Positions 1 through 9,708 of a DNA stretch of 41,671 bases are shown here, piece after piece (the first letter of the stretch is position 1; every line of letters begins with the position of its first letter). The stretch is from positions 1 to 41,671 of the forward strand of contig RECS01000120.1 in the NCBI GenBank assembly GCA_007693915.1, in the 5' to 3' direction. A program made the translations under genes and the position numbers. Source of the stretch: Saprospirales bacterium (GTDB taxonomy: Bacteria; Bacteroidota; Bacteroidia; Chitinophagales; Saprospiraceae). The notes under the pieces were generated by a model. It was not told where the DNA came from. It saw only the letters and a program-made list of their open reading frames with translations, and made no database searches.

Positions 1-496
1 TTTAAATTAAGAGAAACTTAATGTATTAAATAATTAATAATAGTGGATAAAAAAAATAGCAGAGTCGAGCGTGAAGTGTTAAATTGATTTCAGATTATTC
101 CCTGAGAATTTTATGCTAATCCCGATCGTATTTCAAAAATCATAAAATCAAAGATTGATGGCAGTGCCCGCAAGTTCTAATCATTCAAAACAAAAAAATC
201 TACTTAAAACTATATACCTACCTTTTTCCAAATTTTTGGGAATGTGGTTTTTACAAATGGAGAAATGACCCTTTGGCAATCTATTTGTGCAAATAATGGT
301 CAAGGATCAATTTTCGACCTTATGTAGGCATAAACACAAACTACACTAATAAACTCACACTTTCCAGTTACAGCTTCAAAATCTTTGCTATACATAATTC
401 ACCATTAATCCTAGAGTCATTGGAATTTCATCTAAACTAAAAAGCTCTCCATAATACAGAGAAAAGTCCTTATCTTTACGTAAAATTTGGCAGACA
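1..496. other. AT-rich stretch without a recognisable gene
   Basis: This stretch is strongly AT-rich and both strands are broken by frequent stop codons. I see no long reading frame, tRNA-like fold or transposase remnant. Only the last ~50 bases look functional: a weak promoter-like box lies 19-26 bases before the mutase ATG. An upstream gene may lie outside the window. Confidence 0.5.
471..478 (+). promoter_or_regulatory. possible -7 element of the phospho-sugar mutase promoter
   Basis: The octamer TATCTTTA differs from the Bacteroidota -7 consensus TAnnTTTG only in its last base and lies 18 bases before the ATG at 497. No clear upstream TTTG (-33) element accompanies it, so this is a weak call. 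Confidence 0.3.
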
Positions 497-2233
497 ATGA
501 AAGATCAAAAAAACATAGATCAAAAGGTAAAAGAGTGGTTGAGCGAACCGTATGATACTGAGACGAGAGAGGAGGTAAAAAGGATGATCAAAAAGGCGAG
601 TGCTGATGAAATCGCCGATGCCTTTTATAAGGATTTAGAGTTTGGGACAGGAGGCCTGAGAGGCATTATGGGGCCAGGTACCAACCGTATCAATAAATAT
701 ACATTGGGAAAAGCAACACAAGGACTTAGTAACTACTTGAAAAAAAGCTTTGCTAGCACAGGTATTTCAATAGCACTTGCTCACGATAATAGAAACAATG
801 CGAGGGAATTTGCTAATATTGTTGCCAATGTTTTTTCTGCAAATGGAATAAAGGTTTACTTTTTTGAAGACCTGAGACCAACGCCTGAACTATCATTCGC
901 TATCAGGCACCTCAATTGTCAGAGTGGTGTAATGCTCACTGCATCACACAACCCAAGAGAATACAGTGGATACAAGGCCTATTGGTCTGATGGAGGGCAG
1001 GTTGTCAGCCCTCACGATAAAAATATAATCGAAGAGGTCAATGCAATTAAAAACATCGGTGAAATTAACTTTACCGGGAGGCAGGAATTGATTGAATTTA
1101 TAGGAGAGGAAATCGACCGGGCTTTCCTACAAAAAGTTAGTGAAGCTTCAGTGTATCCTGAAGTCTGTAAAAAGCAAAGCAACCTGAGGATGGTATTTTC
1201 ACCTATACACGGCGCTGCGGTTGATATGGTGCCAAAAGCCATTAGAAACGCAGGTTTCAAAGCATTGCATTTAGTAGAAGAACAATGCACGCCGGATGGG
1301 GATTTTCCAACAGTAATCTATCCCAATCCGGAGGAAGAAGAAGCCTTAACCATGGCTATCGAGAAGGCTGAAGATATAGATGCAGAACTGGTTATGGCTT
1401 CTGACCCCGATGGGGACAGAGTGGGAATTGCCATAAAGGCCAACAAGGGAGGGTATAAACTACTCAATGGAAATCAAACAGCTGCTTTACTTTTTCACTA
1501 TGTAATGAACGGCTGGAAAGAAAAAAATCTACTGAGCGGCAATGAATACATTGTCAAAACAATCGTCACCTCACAAATTCTGGATAAAATGGCTGACCAG
1601 ATGAACATCAAATGCTACAATACTCTTACCGGATTCAAATTTATCGGAAATCTGATGACTGCTCTTGAAGCTAATGAAAAATTTATGGTAGGGGGTGAAG
1701 AAAGTTATGGCTATCTGATTGGAGACCATGTCAGAGATAAAGATGCAGTAGTTTCTTGTGCATTAATTGCAGAAATGACTGCCTGGTATAAAGAGCAGGG
1801 AAAAAGTCTGGAAGATGGCTTAATTGACATTTATTTAAAATACGGTTTTTTTAAAGAGAGGCTTATTTCTTTCACTAAAAAAGGACCTCAGGGAGCTAAG
1901 AAAATTTCCGAGATGATGGAGAATTTTAGATCTAAACCTCCCAAATCAATAGATGGCGAAGCGCTAGTTTTAATGAAAGATTTTCTCAATGGTTTTGAAA
2001 AAAATCTAACTACCGGACTTGAAACGCAACTGGATTTTCCAAAGTCCAATGTACTGCAGTTCATTACGGCATCAGGGTGTATGGTTTCTGCACGTCCATC
2101 AGGAACAGAACCCAAAATCAAGTTTTATATCAGTGTAAATACACCTTTAAATGCTGTATCCGATTACGAACAAACTGACAGTATTCTGGAAGCCAAAATG
2201 GATAGGATTGCTAAGGAAATGGGAGTTTTATAA
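497..2233 (+). CDS. phospho-sugar mutase (phosphoglucomutase/phosphomannomutase family)
   Basis: Alpha-D-phosphohexomutase of 578 residues that interconverts hexose 1- and 6-phosphates in the cytoplasm, feeding glycogen, nucleotide-sugar and envelope polysaccharide synthesis. All four family signatures are visible: the phosphoserine loop TASHNP (Ser150), the metal-binding loop DPDGDR (about 303-308), the sugar-binding loop GGEESYG (about 399-405), and the C-terminal phosphate-binding RPSGTEPK. The length matches the PGM2/PgcA-like branch (550-600 aa) rather than the ~460-aa bacterial PMM/PGM branch. The ATG start gives a conventional N terminus with no signal peptide. It is monocistronic: the next gene is on the opposite strand and converges with it. 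Exact substrate preference (glucose or mannose phosphates) cannot be told from sequence alone. Confidence 0.93.
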   Translation: MKDQKNIDQKVKEWLSEPYDTETREEVKRMIKKASADEIADAFYKDLEFGTGGLRGIMGPGTNRINKYTLGKATQGLSNYLKKSFASTGISIALAHDNRNNAREFANIVANVFSANGIKVYFFEDLRPTPELSFAIRHLNCQSGVMLTASHNPREYSGYKAYWSDGGQVVSPHDKNIIEEVNAIKNIGEINFTGRQELIEFIGEEIDRAFLQKVSEASVYPEVCKKQSNLRMVFSPIHGAAVDMVPKAIRNAGFKALHLVEEQCTPDGDFPTVIYPNPEEEEALTMAIEKAEDIDAELVMASDPDGDRVGIAIKANKGGYKLLNGNQTAALLFHYVMNGWKEKNLLSGNEYIVKTIVTSQILDKMADQMNIKCYNTLTGFKFIGNLMTALEANEKFMVGGEESYGYLIGDHVRDKDAVVSCALIAEMTAWYKEQGKSLEDGLIDIYLKYGFFKERLISFTKKGPQGAKKISEMMENFRSKPPKSIDGEALVLMKDFLNGFEKNLTTGLETQLDFPKSNVLQFITASGCMVSARPSGTEPKIKFYISVNTPLNAVSDYEQTDSILEAKMDRIAKEMGVL

Positions 2234-2307
2234 TTCATGGCTATTGATCTCTAAGTGGAAAGTTGAAGCGTTTCAGGTTTAGTCAATATTTCAGTTTCAA
2301 AAAACGT

Positions 2308-3015
2308 CTAATCCTGTCTGGAAAAGACCCTTTTCATTAAATCCGAGGTTCTTGCACTGACGTCATTTCGGATTCTCAGTTCTTCCAGTTCGACCATAGA
2401 AAATAGACCATCAAGACCTTTTTTGGTAACGTGCTCATCTAGACGGGTTTCCACCCTACTTACCATTGGGAGGCGGTTATATCTTGTGGCGGCAGATTCC
2501 CAAAGCTCTATGGCATTAACTTCTTCAAGAGCAGCCTGGATAACGGGAATAAACTCATTGTAGAGCGCATCATAAGTTGTTCTATTCAGGTAAGTAGTGG
2601 CTGCATTATCCTCACCCATCAGTATGTCCGTTGCATCCCTTACTGACATTGAGCGAATTGCATTGGTGAATATAGGCTTGGCTTTAGAGGCAGCAGATTC
2701 GGCAGCTCGGTTTATTCTGAGTACCAAATCCTCCTCGAGATTTTGAAAACCCGGAACAGAAGAAAGTCTTCGAACTACCTGTTGAGCCTCATCGGGAAGC
2801 AATATTTTATACACACTTTTATAGTATCCATCCTCGATAGAAAGAGTCTCTGATGCTTTATTAGCACCTTGTTCCAGTGCTTCTTTTAATCCTGCTACAA
2901 CTTCGTCCTCACCTAATCCCACCTTATCTTTTGCTCTGTCTATGATACGACCAATTTGAGCTTCCATAAAGAATGGGAAGATCAATAGTAAAATTAAAAA
3001 GGTAATTGATTTCAT
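2308..3015 (-). CDS. DUF4197 domain-containing exported protein
   Basis: A 235-residue protein with a cleavable signal peptide (MKSITFLILLLIFPFFMEAQ) and a helical body matching the DUF4197 family: GLKEALEQGANKA near the N terminus, a central segment containing AKPIFTNAIRSMSVRDATDIL, and a C-terminal segment with TKKGLDGLFSMVELEE. It is predicted to be periplasmic; the biochemical function of the family is unknown. It is the last gene on the minus strand after the ExbB-ExbD-ExbD-TonB cluster, 76 bp below tonB, so read-through is possible but a shared function is not shown. Confidence 0.85.
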   Translation of the reverse strand: MKSITFLILLLIFPFFMEAQIGRIIDRAKDKVGLGEDEVVAGLKEALEQGANKASETLSIEDGYYKSVYKILLPDEAQQVVRRLSSVPGFQNLEEDLVLRINRAAESAASKAKPIFTNAIRSMSVRDATDILMGEDNAATTYLNRTTYDALYNEFIPVIQAALEEVNAIELWESAATRYNRLPMVSRVETRLDEHVTKKGLDGLFSMVELEELRIRNDVSARTSDLMKRVFSRQD

Positions 3016-3091
3016 GCCTTCGTTTTTAAGATGGTTGACAATGATATCAAAACGTATAAGGAAGGAAAATTATTAGCGCAAACTAAAAATC

Positions 3092-3961
3092 TTATTCTAA
3101 CCGAAAATCAATGGTGATGGTCCCGCATTGACGGTCTATGTCAGATTGGGTAAACCGGAAACGTTTGGCACTCTCAATAGCTTTTCTTCTCAAATCACCA
3201 TCAGTTGTAGTAGAACCCCTTTGTGTATATTCAGCAGAGGTTACATTTCCTTGAGAATCCACACACACCCTCACTACTACCCTACCTGTTTTCTGAGAAT
3301 TATCTCTTATTGAAGGTTCAAAAAGGACTCCACGATCACCCAAACCACCGCCAACCATACCACTGCCTGTACTTATACCATCCAATCTCCCTGCATCAGG
3401 ATCACCTCCGGGATCGCCCTGATTTCCACTTTGATCTGCTTGACCCCGACCACCCCCTAGCAGTTCTCCAAATTGGCGCTTAGTTTGTTCATATTCTTCT
3501 TGTTTTCTTTGTGCTTCTTCTTCAGCTCTTCGCTGCTCCGCTTCTCTTGCCTCCCTTCGCTCACGTTCTATGCGTTCTTGCCTTATTCTTTCAGCATCCT
3601 CTCTTTGTCGTTGCTGCTCCTGTTGCTCTCTAATCCTTATTTCCTCCTCCATTTCAGAGGTTAGGATATTGTCATCAGGGGCCGGAGGTGTAACTGTTTC
3701 TTCTGGAACTACTACAGGTTCACTTTCGACGGGAGGAGTGGGTTCCACGTCTTCATCGGGTTGGGTATCCGGCATATCATCACCTTGCCCTACTTCAGGC
3801 ATTCCAAAACTGACTAAAACACCCTCTTGACCGGGAGGTGGATAGGTATAGGATAAAATTGGCAGTAATAAAATGAGCAACAACACAAAAGCATACCCTA
3901 TGCTGAAGAACATTCCTTTCTTCTTATCCTCTCTCTCATTTGTGTTATCGACCGTGCTCAT
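3092..3961 (-). CDS. TonB family energy transducer
   Basis: A 289-residue inner-membrane-anchored protein that should carry proton-motive energy from the ExbB/ExbD complex to outer-membrane receptors. Layout: a cytoplasmic N terminus, one membrane segment (about 17-38), a Pro/Glu-rich stretch (about 60-95), a long Glu/Arg/Gln-rich segment (about 102-165) likely to form a charged single helix or coiled coil, a Gly-rich linker, and a C-terminal TonB domain (about 215-289: GRVVVRVCVDSQGNV ... FRLE). Two cysteines in the TonB domain (VCVDSQG and RQCGTI) could form a disulfide. It follows the second ExbD by 51 bp, apparently in the same operon. The charged helix replaces the usual Pro-Lys/Glu-Pro spacer. 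Confidence 0.88.
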   Translation of the reverse strand: MSTVDNTNEREDKKKGMFFSIGYAFVLLLILLLPILSYTYPPPGQEGVLVSFGMPEVGQGDDMPDTQPDEDVEPTPPVESEPVVVPEETVTPPAPDDNILTSEMEEEIRIREQQEQQRQREDAERIRQERIERERREAREAEQRRAEEEAQRKQEEYEQTKRQFGELLGGGRGQADQSGNQGDPGGDPDAGRLDGISTGSGMVGGGLGDRGVLFEPSIRDNSQKTGRVVVRVCVDSQGNVTSAEYTQRGSTTTDGDLRRKAIESAKRFRFTQSDIDRQCGTITIDFRLE

Positions 3962-4012
3962 ATCAGATGAAAAAAATTATGATGACCATGGTTGAACCTG
4001 TACAACCATTTA

Positions 4013-4417
4013 TTACTGCCTTCTGTCCACCATTATGGTGTTGACCTTCATACGGTGCGCAAGATCAAGCACATCCACAACATGTTCAATTTTTGCAGAT
4101 TGATGAACAGTTACTGCAACCGTATATCTATTGTCACCTGACCTTCTGTCTGTTTGTGTTCTGAATTCACTTTGAAGTTGATTCAAACTCAACTCCCTTC
4201 CATTATAAATTATCGCCCCTGTTCTGGTTATATCTATTGTTGATGGATCAGATGTAACAGTAGCCCTTGACTCAGTTCCAGGCAGCTTTAAATTGAGTGC
4301 GTTGGGTATAATCAATGATGAAGTTAGCATGAAAAATATCAATAACAGAAAAATAATATCTGTTAAAGAAGACATACTAAATTCAGCTGAAACCCTACTT
4401 TTCTTTTTTACTCCCAT
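4013..4417 (-). CDS. ExbD/TolR family biopolymer transporter (second copy)
   Basis: A 134-residue ExbD-like subunit: a short cytoplasmic N terminus, one membrane helix containing SLTDIIFLLLIFFMLTSSL with the conserved proton-relay Asp (TDI), and a periplasmic domain. It pairs with ExbB to form the proton-driven motor for TonB. The gene begins 3 bp after the first ExbD ends. The N-terminal ~35 residues are almost identical to the first copy while the periplasmic parts differ clearly, so the two subunits probably contact different partners. Arrangement and spacing indicate one transcript with the neighbours. Confidence 0.9.
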   Translation of the reverse strand: MGVKKKSRVSAEFSMSSLTDIIFLLLIFFMLTSSLIIPNALNLKLPGTESRATVTSDPSTIDITRTGAIIYNGRELSLNQLQSEFRTQTDRRSGDNRYTVAVTVHQSAKIEHVVDVLDLAHRMKVNTIMVDRRQ

Positions 4418-4420
4418 ACC

Positions 4421-4822
4421 TTATAATTTTCTGGGTTGAGTTGCAACGATCGCCCTTGCTTGAAGACTGTTTGCCATACGGGTTATTTCCATCACTTCGC
4501 TCCAGTTTACTCCCTTTTCCGCAACAATGGTAACAGTAGCATTTTGACGGTTTTCACTTTCATTAATAGCAGTTCTTACCGCATTTTCAAGGGCTGTTAA
4601 AGAAGCCATTGCTCTTCCATTTAAGGTATAATTTCCTTGTTGATCCACAGCCACAGTGATGTCGGTTGGTGCAACAGTTTTAGCATCAGACTCAGGTAAA
4701 TCAACATTAATTTGTACTAATGATGAGGTCAGCATGAAAAATATCAATAACAGAAAAATAATATCTGTCAATGAAGACATACTGAATTCAGCGGTTACCT
4801 TTGATCTTTTTTTAAGTCCCAT
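4421..4822 (-). CDS. ExbD/TolR family biopolymer transporter (first copy)
   Basis: A 133-residue ExbD-like protein with the same architecture as its tandem neighbour: MGLKKRSKVTAEFSMSSLTD, one membrane helix, and a periplasmic domain ending in VATQPRKL. The membrane Asp in SLTDII is present. It starts 6 bp after the ExbB/TolQ stop. Two consecutive ExbD genes after one ExbB is a common Bacteroidota layout (ExbB-ExbD-ExbD-TonB), suggesting a heteromeric ExbD pair. Confidence 0.9.
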   Translation of the reverse strand: MGLKKRSKVTAEFSMSSLTDIIFLLLIFFMLTSSLVQINVDLPESDAKTVAPTDITVAVDQQGNYTLNGRAMASLTALENAVRTAINESENRQNATVTIVAEKGVNWSEVMEITRMANSLQARAIVATQPRKL

Positions 4823-4828
4823 GGTATT

Positions 4829-5512
4829 TTATTCAGTTGGTTCTTGCAGCAGGTCTAAGAATTCCATCGTAGTTCGTTCCATTTTAAAAACCACCTTCTC
4901 AACATTAGCTACTAGAAGATTATAACCTATAAACGCTAGAATACCGATAAAAAGTCCCACAGCTGTAGTAATTAATGCCTGGTAGATACCTCCTGCCAAC
5001 ACATCGGGAGTAACATTCTGCTCTGTAGCCATGCGATAAAAGGCAATAATCATACCTGTAACTGTTCCAAAAAATCCGATCATCGGAGCTGCACCTGCAA
5101 TACTCGCTAAGGTAGATAGATTTTTTTCCAACTTAAACACTTCCAAATTACCAACATTTTCGATAGCTGCATTAATATCCCTCATGGGTTTGCCTATTCG
5201 CATAAGACCTTTTTCAATCATACGAGCTGCCGGTGAATCATTGGTTTGGCAAAGCAACTTCGCCTCTTTAATATGACCTGCCTGCACCCTGACACGAATA
5301 TTGTCTATAAAAGCCTCATCCACTTTAGATGCCCTTTGAATGGTAAAATAGCGCTCGACAAAAATATAAATTGCAATTACTGATAATACCAATAAAATAG
5401 CTACAATTGCAATACCCAGAGGACCGCCTAAAAGAATCAAATCCAACAAACTCTGACGTTCCACATCAGCCTCAGCCGGCTCCTGGATTAAAAAGAAAAA
5501 AAGATTTTTCAT
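4829..5512 (-). CDS. MotA/TolQ/ExbB proton channel family protein
   Basis: A 227-residue inner-membrane protein with three membrane segments: about 28-52 (GPLGIAIVAILLVLSVIAIYIF), about 130-155 (APMIGFFGTVTGMIIAFY), and about 170-200 (ALITTAVGLFIGILAFIGYNLL). The GFFGTVTGM and TTAVGLFIG segments are hallmark ExbB/TolQ signatures. It forms the pentameric proton channel around ExbD helices. It is the first gene of the minus-strand operon continuing into two ExbD genes, TonB and perhaps the DUF4197 protein. The upstream region is AT-rich, with a poor promoter match (TACCTTCG, minus strand, 5567-5560). Confidence 0.93.
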   Translation of the reverse strand: MKNLFFFLIQEPAEADVERQSLLDLILLGGPLGIAIVAILLVLSVIAIYIFVERYFTIQRASKVDEAFIDNIRVRVQAGHIKEAKLLCQTNDSPAARMIEKGLMRIGKPMRDINAAIENVGNLEVFKLEKNLSTLASIAGAAPMIGFFGTVTGMIIAFYRMATEQNVTPDVLAGGIYQALITTAVGLFIGILAFIGYNLLVANVEKVVFKMERTTMEFLDLLQEPTE

Positions 5513-5771
5513 AAAGCCTTAAAAATTGATTTAGAAATAGGTTAAAAGTTAAACAAATACGAAGGTATTAAATTTTTAAATAATTTGTTATTTTTTTTAA
5601 TATTAAGAAATTCATAATTATAATATAACTACAACCTTGAGCTCCTAGGGTACTACTCAATTTTATTCTAAAAATCACATTGTAAAAAACAAAAATCCCG
5701 AAAATATCATTAAATTAGAGGCTGCTTATTAAAAGAATGTGTTATAAACGTAATCAACTTCAACTATTAGT

Positions 5772-8156
5772 ATGATAAGGATAAAAAAAATTGCAGTTTT
5801 GGGAAGTGGCGTTATGGGTTCAGCCCTTGCTTGTCACTTTGCAAATTGTGGATTCGAGCTAGTTCTCCTTGATCGGGTATTGCCCGAATTTGAGAACAGT
5901 AATGACCCCGAACAACGAAATCGGGTCGCCAATCAATCACTTCAATCGACTGTAAAATCAAAGCCTTCTCCTGTTTTTACAAAAAGTATTTCCAGCTATA
6001 TAAAAACAGGAAATTTCACGGATGATCTGAAACTCATCGCAGATTGTGATTGGGTGGTTGAAGCCATTATTGAGGATTTGAAAATAAAACAGGGACTCTT
6101 TGAAAAGGTAGAACAATTCAGGAAAAAGGGAAGCCTTGTCAGTACAAACACTTCTGGCATTCCCATACATATGTTGACTAAAGGTCGATCCGAAGACTTC
6201 AGAAAACATTTCTTGGGGACGCACTTTTTTAATCCACCTCGCTATCTTAGATTGTTGGAAATTATTCCCGGTCCCAATACTGACTCAAAGGTTGTAGATT
6301 TCTTTATGCATTTTGGAGATCGCTACCTCGGTAAAGAAACCGTCCTCTGCAAAGACAGACCAGCATTTATTGCTAATAGAATTGGTGTTTTTGCTATGTC
6401 CGATATTTTTCGTTTAACATTGGAATTAGGTTTGGATATCAGTGCAGTCGATAAACTTACAGGCCCTGCATTGGCAAGACCGGGAACAGGTACCTTTAGA
6501 TTGGGTGATTTGGTCGGGTTGGATGTAGCGGCGAAAGTCTTGAAAGGCATGCAGGACAACTGCCCGGAAGATAAAATGCTGCAACACCTGCAGATGCCGG
6601 ACTTTATGGACTATTTATTAAAAAATAATTTTCTCGGAAATAAAACGAGTCAAGGTTTTTATAAAAAAACACAGAAAAAAGACGAAAAAGGCAAGTCTGT
6701 CATTCTCGCGCTGAATCTAAAAACACTGGAATACGAACCCAAGTCTTCCTCATCCCTAAAGAGCCTCTCTACCTCCAAACAGATTGAAGACAGTGAACGC
6801 AGAATTGCAACACTTTTTGACATGGAGGATAGAGGTGCACAATTGATTCGAAAATCCTTATGCAGTCTTTTTGCCTATAGTTCAAAGAGAATTCCGGAAA
6901 TCGCTGATGAACTGCTCAGTGTGGACAATGCACTCAAGGCGGGATTTGGTTGGTCTTATGGCCCCTTTGAGTACTGGGATATCATTGGGTTGGAGAAAGG
7001 TATTAAAGCCCTGGAAGAGGAAGGCTTGAGAGCCGCTGAATGGGTTTATGATATGAAGGAAAAAGGATATACTTCCTTTTATAAAAAAGAAAATGGAAAA
7101 GTCTTTTATTACGATCATAACGAAGGTGACTACAAATCTTTATCAGGGCAAAATCAGTTCATCATTCTGGATAATTATCGGCATAAAGCTCCTGTACTCA
7201 AAAATGAAGAAATTACATTACACGACATTGGTGACGGTGTGCTTTGCCTTGAATTTCAATCCAAAAGCAATGCCATTGGGGAGGGGATACTGAATGGGCT
7301 GCTCGAATCCATAAGGATTGCAGAAGAAGATGGCTGGAAAGGGCTGGTCATTGGTAATAATTCCCAAAATTTCACTGTTGGTGCCAATCTTATGCTGATA
7401 GGAATGATGGCTTTCCAACAGCAATGGGATGAGCTATATTTTGCAGTAAAGACTTTTCAGGATGCGACCATGAGATGCAGATACTCTTCCATTCCGGTCG
7501 TAGCAGCTACTCAGGGATATACCTTCGGTGGCGGCTGTGAAATGATCATGCACTGCGACGCCACTGTTGCAGCAGCAGAATCCTATATTGGTCTGGTGGA
7601 GGTTGGTGTTGGTTTGATTCCGGGAGGCGGGGGTACTAAAGAATTTGCTGTGCGACTGTCTGATTCATTTTATGATGGAGATGTACAAACGCCCAATCTG
7701 ATCAAGCAATTTAAAACCATCGCCATGGGTGAGGTAGCTACCTCTTCAGAAGAAGCTTTTGAAAAAGGTTATCTTTTACCCGCGAAAGACAGGACAGAAA
7801 TCAACCTCAAACGCAATATCAGCGAAGCAAAAAAAGAGGTACTCAGACTGGCGGATAGATATATTCAGCCACGTCCAAGAAATGACATCTCAGTCCTTGG
7901 AAGGGGCGGTCTTGCAACACTTTATACTGCCACTAATGAGATTTTCAAAGGGCGCTATGCAAGCGAGCACGATGTAAAAATTGCTCACAAAATAGCATGG
8001 GTACTTTGCGGTGGTGATCTGACCGGAACGCAGCAGGTAAGTGAAAACTACCTTATTGAACTCGAAAGAGAAGCCTTCCTTAGTCTCTGTGGAGAACAAA
8101 AAACCATGGAAAGGATTCAATACATGTTGGAAAACAGGAAACCTTTGAGAAATTAA
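5772..8156 (+). CDS. 3-hydroxyacyl-CoA dehydrogenase / enoyl-CoA hydratase fusion (FadN-type)
   Basis: A 794-residue bifunctional beta-oxidation enzyme. The N-terminal half is the NAD-dependent L-3-hydroxyacyl-CoA dehydrogenase: Rossmann loop GSGVMG (11-16), TNTSGIP, and the catalytic-His region GTHFFNPPR. A second, degenerate dehydrogenase C-terminal segment precedes the C-terminal enoyl-CoA hydratase domain. The hydratase has both crotonase glutamates at the right spacing: E590 in GGGCEMIMHCD and E610 in GLVEVGVGLIPGGGG. Order and length follow Bacillus FadN (dehydrogenase first), the reverse of E. coli FadB. It hydrates trans-2-enoyl-CoA and oxidises the product to 3-ketoacyl-CoA for the thiolase encoded 39 bp downstream. 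The usual acyl-CoA dehydrogenase partner is not next to it here. Confidence 0.93.
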   Translation: MIRIKKIAVLGSGVMGSALACHFANCGFELVLLDRVLPEFENSNDPEQRNRVANQSLQSTVKSKPSPVFTKSISSYIKTGNFTDDLKLIADCDWVVEAIIEDLKIKQGLFEKVEQFRKKGSLVSTNTSGIPIHMLTKGRSEDFRKHFLGTHFFNPPRYLRLLEIIPGPNTDSKVVDFFMHFGDRYLGKETVLCKDRPAFIANRIGVFAMSDIFRLTLELGLDISAVDKLTGPALARPGTGTFRLGDLVGLDVAAKVLKGMQDNCPEDKMLQHLQMPDFMDYLLKNNFLGNKTSQGFYKKTQKKDEKGKSVILALNLKTLEYEPKSSSSLKSLSTSKQIEDSERRIATLFDMEDRGAQLIRKSLCSLFAYSSKRIPEIADELLSVDNALKAGFGWSYGPFEYWDIIGLEKGIKALEEEGLRAAEWVYDMKEKGYTSFYKKENGKVFYYDHNEGDYKSLSGQNQFIILDNYRHKAPVLKNEEITLHDIGDGVLCLEFQSKSNAIGEGILNGLLESIRIAEEDGWKGLVIGNNSQNFTVGANLMLIGMMAFQQQWDELYFAVKTFQDATMRCRYSSIPVVAATQGYTFGGGCEMIMHCDATVAAAESYIGLVEVGVGLIPGGGGTKEFAVRLSDSFYDGDVQTPNLIKQFKTIAMGEVATSSEEAFEKGYLLPAKDRTEINLKRNISEAKKEVLRLADRYIQPRPRNDISVLGRGGLATLYTATNEIFKGRYASEHDVKIAHKIAWVLCGGDLTGTQQVSENYLIELEREAFLSLCGEQKTMERIQYMLENRKPLRN

Positions 8157-8195
8157 TTTCAGGTATTCAAGATTTCAAATCAAAAGAAAAAAAGT

Positions 8196-9368
8196 ATGAA
8201 AGAAGCATATATAGTAGCAGCAAAAAGATCAGCAGTGGGCAAAGCCAAAAGGGGGGGATTCAGAAACTTTCGCTCTGATGATATTGCTGTTGAAGTTATA
8301 CAGGGACTACTCAAGGAAGTTCCTCAATTAGACCCTACTTTAGTGGATGATCTCATCGTGGGTTGCGCCAATCCCGAAGGAGAACAAGGTTTGCAAATCG
8401 GACGTCAGATTTCTCTCAGGGCAATGGGCAAAAAAGTCCCTGGAATTACTATAAACAGGTATTGTGCATCCGGGTTAGAAGCCATCGCCATGGCCACGGC
8501 AAAAATAAAAGCCGGCATGGGAGATGTTTTTATTGCCGGTGGTACAGAAAGCATGAGTATGATTCCAATGACCGGATATAAATTGGCTCCCAACTATCAG
8601 GTAGCCTCCAATACACCCGATTACATCATCAGTATGGGACTAACTGCTGAGGCTGTAGCCAATAAATACAAAATAAGCCGGGAAGATCAGGATGAGTTTG
8701 CCTATTTATCTCACCACAAAGCAGCAAAAGCCATTGAAAACAAGCTGTTTGAAAAGGAAATAATCCCTATTCAGGTACCACATGTGGAGGTTGTTGACGG
8801 CAGCCGTAAAGAGTCAGTAAATACGGTCGCAGTTGACGAAGGTGTCCGCACGAATACTTCCGTAGAAGCTCTGGCAAAATTAAGACCTGTTTTTACCAAT
8901 AAAGGAACAGTAACCGCAGGAAACTCCTCACAAACATCTGATGGCGCAGCTTTTGTATTGGTAATGAGTGAAGAAAAAATGAAGGAACTCGGACTTGAGC
9001 CTATCGGCAGATTGGTAAGTTGCACGGTTGCAGGTGTCGATCCGCTTTATATGGGAATCGGCCCATGTGCAGCCATCCCAAAAGCCCTCTTATCAGCCGG
9101 TTTGAGCTTGCAAGACATCAGTCTTGTCGAACTTAATGAAGCTTTTGCTGCTCAGGCTCTTGCCGTAATAAGAGAAGTAGGACTCAATCCCGACATTGTC
9201 AATGTAAACGGAGGAGCAATTGCTTTGGGACATCCATTGGGATGCACCGGCGCCAAACTAACTACTCAAATCCTCAATGAACTCCACAGAAGAGGCCAAA
9301 GATACGGCATGGTCACTGCCTGTGTAGGCGGGGGTCAGGGGATAGCAGGTATAATAGAGCGGTTTTAG
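8196..9368 (+). CDS. acetyl-CoA C-acyltransferase (thiolase)
   Basis: A 390-residue thiolase II that cleaves 3-ketoacyl-CoA with CoA to release acetyl-CoA, the last step of beta-oxidation. The catalytic residues are all visible: nucleophilic Cys90 in [16 protein letters not shown], His346 in [11 protein letters not shown], and Cys376 in ACVGGGQG. Length is typical. It lies 39 bp after the dehydrogenase/hydratase fusion on the same strand, forming a FadN-FadA pair that is almost certainly cotranscribed and may assemble into a trifunctional-like complex. The ATG start gives the expected [19 protein letters not shown] terminus. Confidence 0.94.
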   Translation: MKEAYIVAAKRSAVGKAKRGGFRNFRSDDIAVEVIQGLLKEVPQLDPTLVDDLIVGCANPEGEQGLQIGRQISLRAMGKKVPGITINRYCASGLEAIAMATAKIKAGMGDVFIAGGTESMSMIPMTGYKLAPNYQVASNTPDYIISMGLTAEAVANKYKISREDQDEFAYLSHHKAAKAIENKLFEKEIIPIQVPHVEVVDGSRKESVNTVAVDEGVRTNTSVEALAKLRPVFTNKGTVTAGNSSQTSDGAAFVLVMSEEKMKELGLEPIGRLVSCTVAGVDPLYMGIGPCAAIPKALLSAGLSLQDISLVELNEAFAAQALAVIREVGLNPDIVNVNGGAIALGHPLGCTGAKLTTQILNELHRRGQRYGMVTACVGGGQGIAGIIERF

Positions 9369-9708
9369 ATTAGACTATTGAATACCTGCGACCAATGCGC
9401 CAACCAATTGGGTGCAAACTGAAGTTGGTGGGGTGATCTTTTAATTGAAAGTTGAAGAGTAGACCCTTGAGCTACGCAGTGTTAGTAGTTGAATATTAAC
9501 CGGCTATATTAACTTTTTAACCATAATAACTTTTCTCGTCAGATCAATTCATTTCATTTCGTATTCACACGAAAAAGTAAACTATATTCAACCTTATCCT
9601 CAACTATTTTGTACTTTTTTCATTTATTTTACTTATAATTGGGTTCGAATTTTAATTATTGGTTCCCACCTTTTAATTTTGCAGCCTAAAATAAACGAAA
9701 ACTGAACT
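9369..9708. other. intergenic region with the E2 gene promoter
   Basis: A 340-bp region between the thiolase and the dihydrolipoamide acyltransferase gene. Near 9400-9445 there are short GC-richer inverted segments (CCAACCAATTGG and GTTGGTGGGG) that might fold, but without a clean terminator T-run. The 3' end carries the promoter box described separately. No gene is visible. Confidence 0.4.
9674..9681 (+). promoter_or_regulatory. Bacteroidota-type -7 promoter element for the E2 gene
   Basis: TAATTTTG is an exact match to the TAnnTTTG consensus of the Bacteroidota primary sigma factor. It lies 27 bases before the ATG at 9709, predicting a leader of about 20 nt. The -33 element is not clear. 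Confidence 0.5.

Noticed and set aside
3128-3830. Several plus-strand reading frames opposite the TonB gene
   Set aside because: They are antisense shadows caused by the low-complexity Glu/Arg and Pro-rich coding sequence; they have no homology-like features or starts with promoters.
9400-9445. Link between CCAACCAATTGG here and the similar end of the octamer tract at 37851-37861
   Set aside because: The shared run is only about 11 bases and is partly palindromic, so chance is the simplest explanation.
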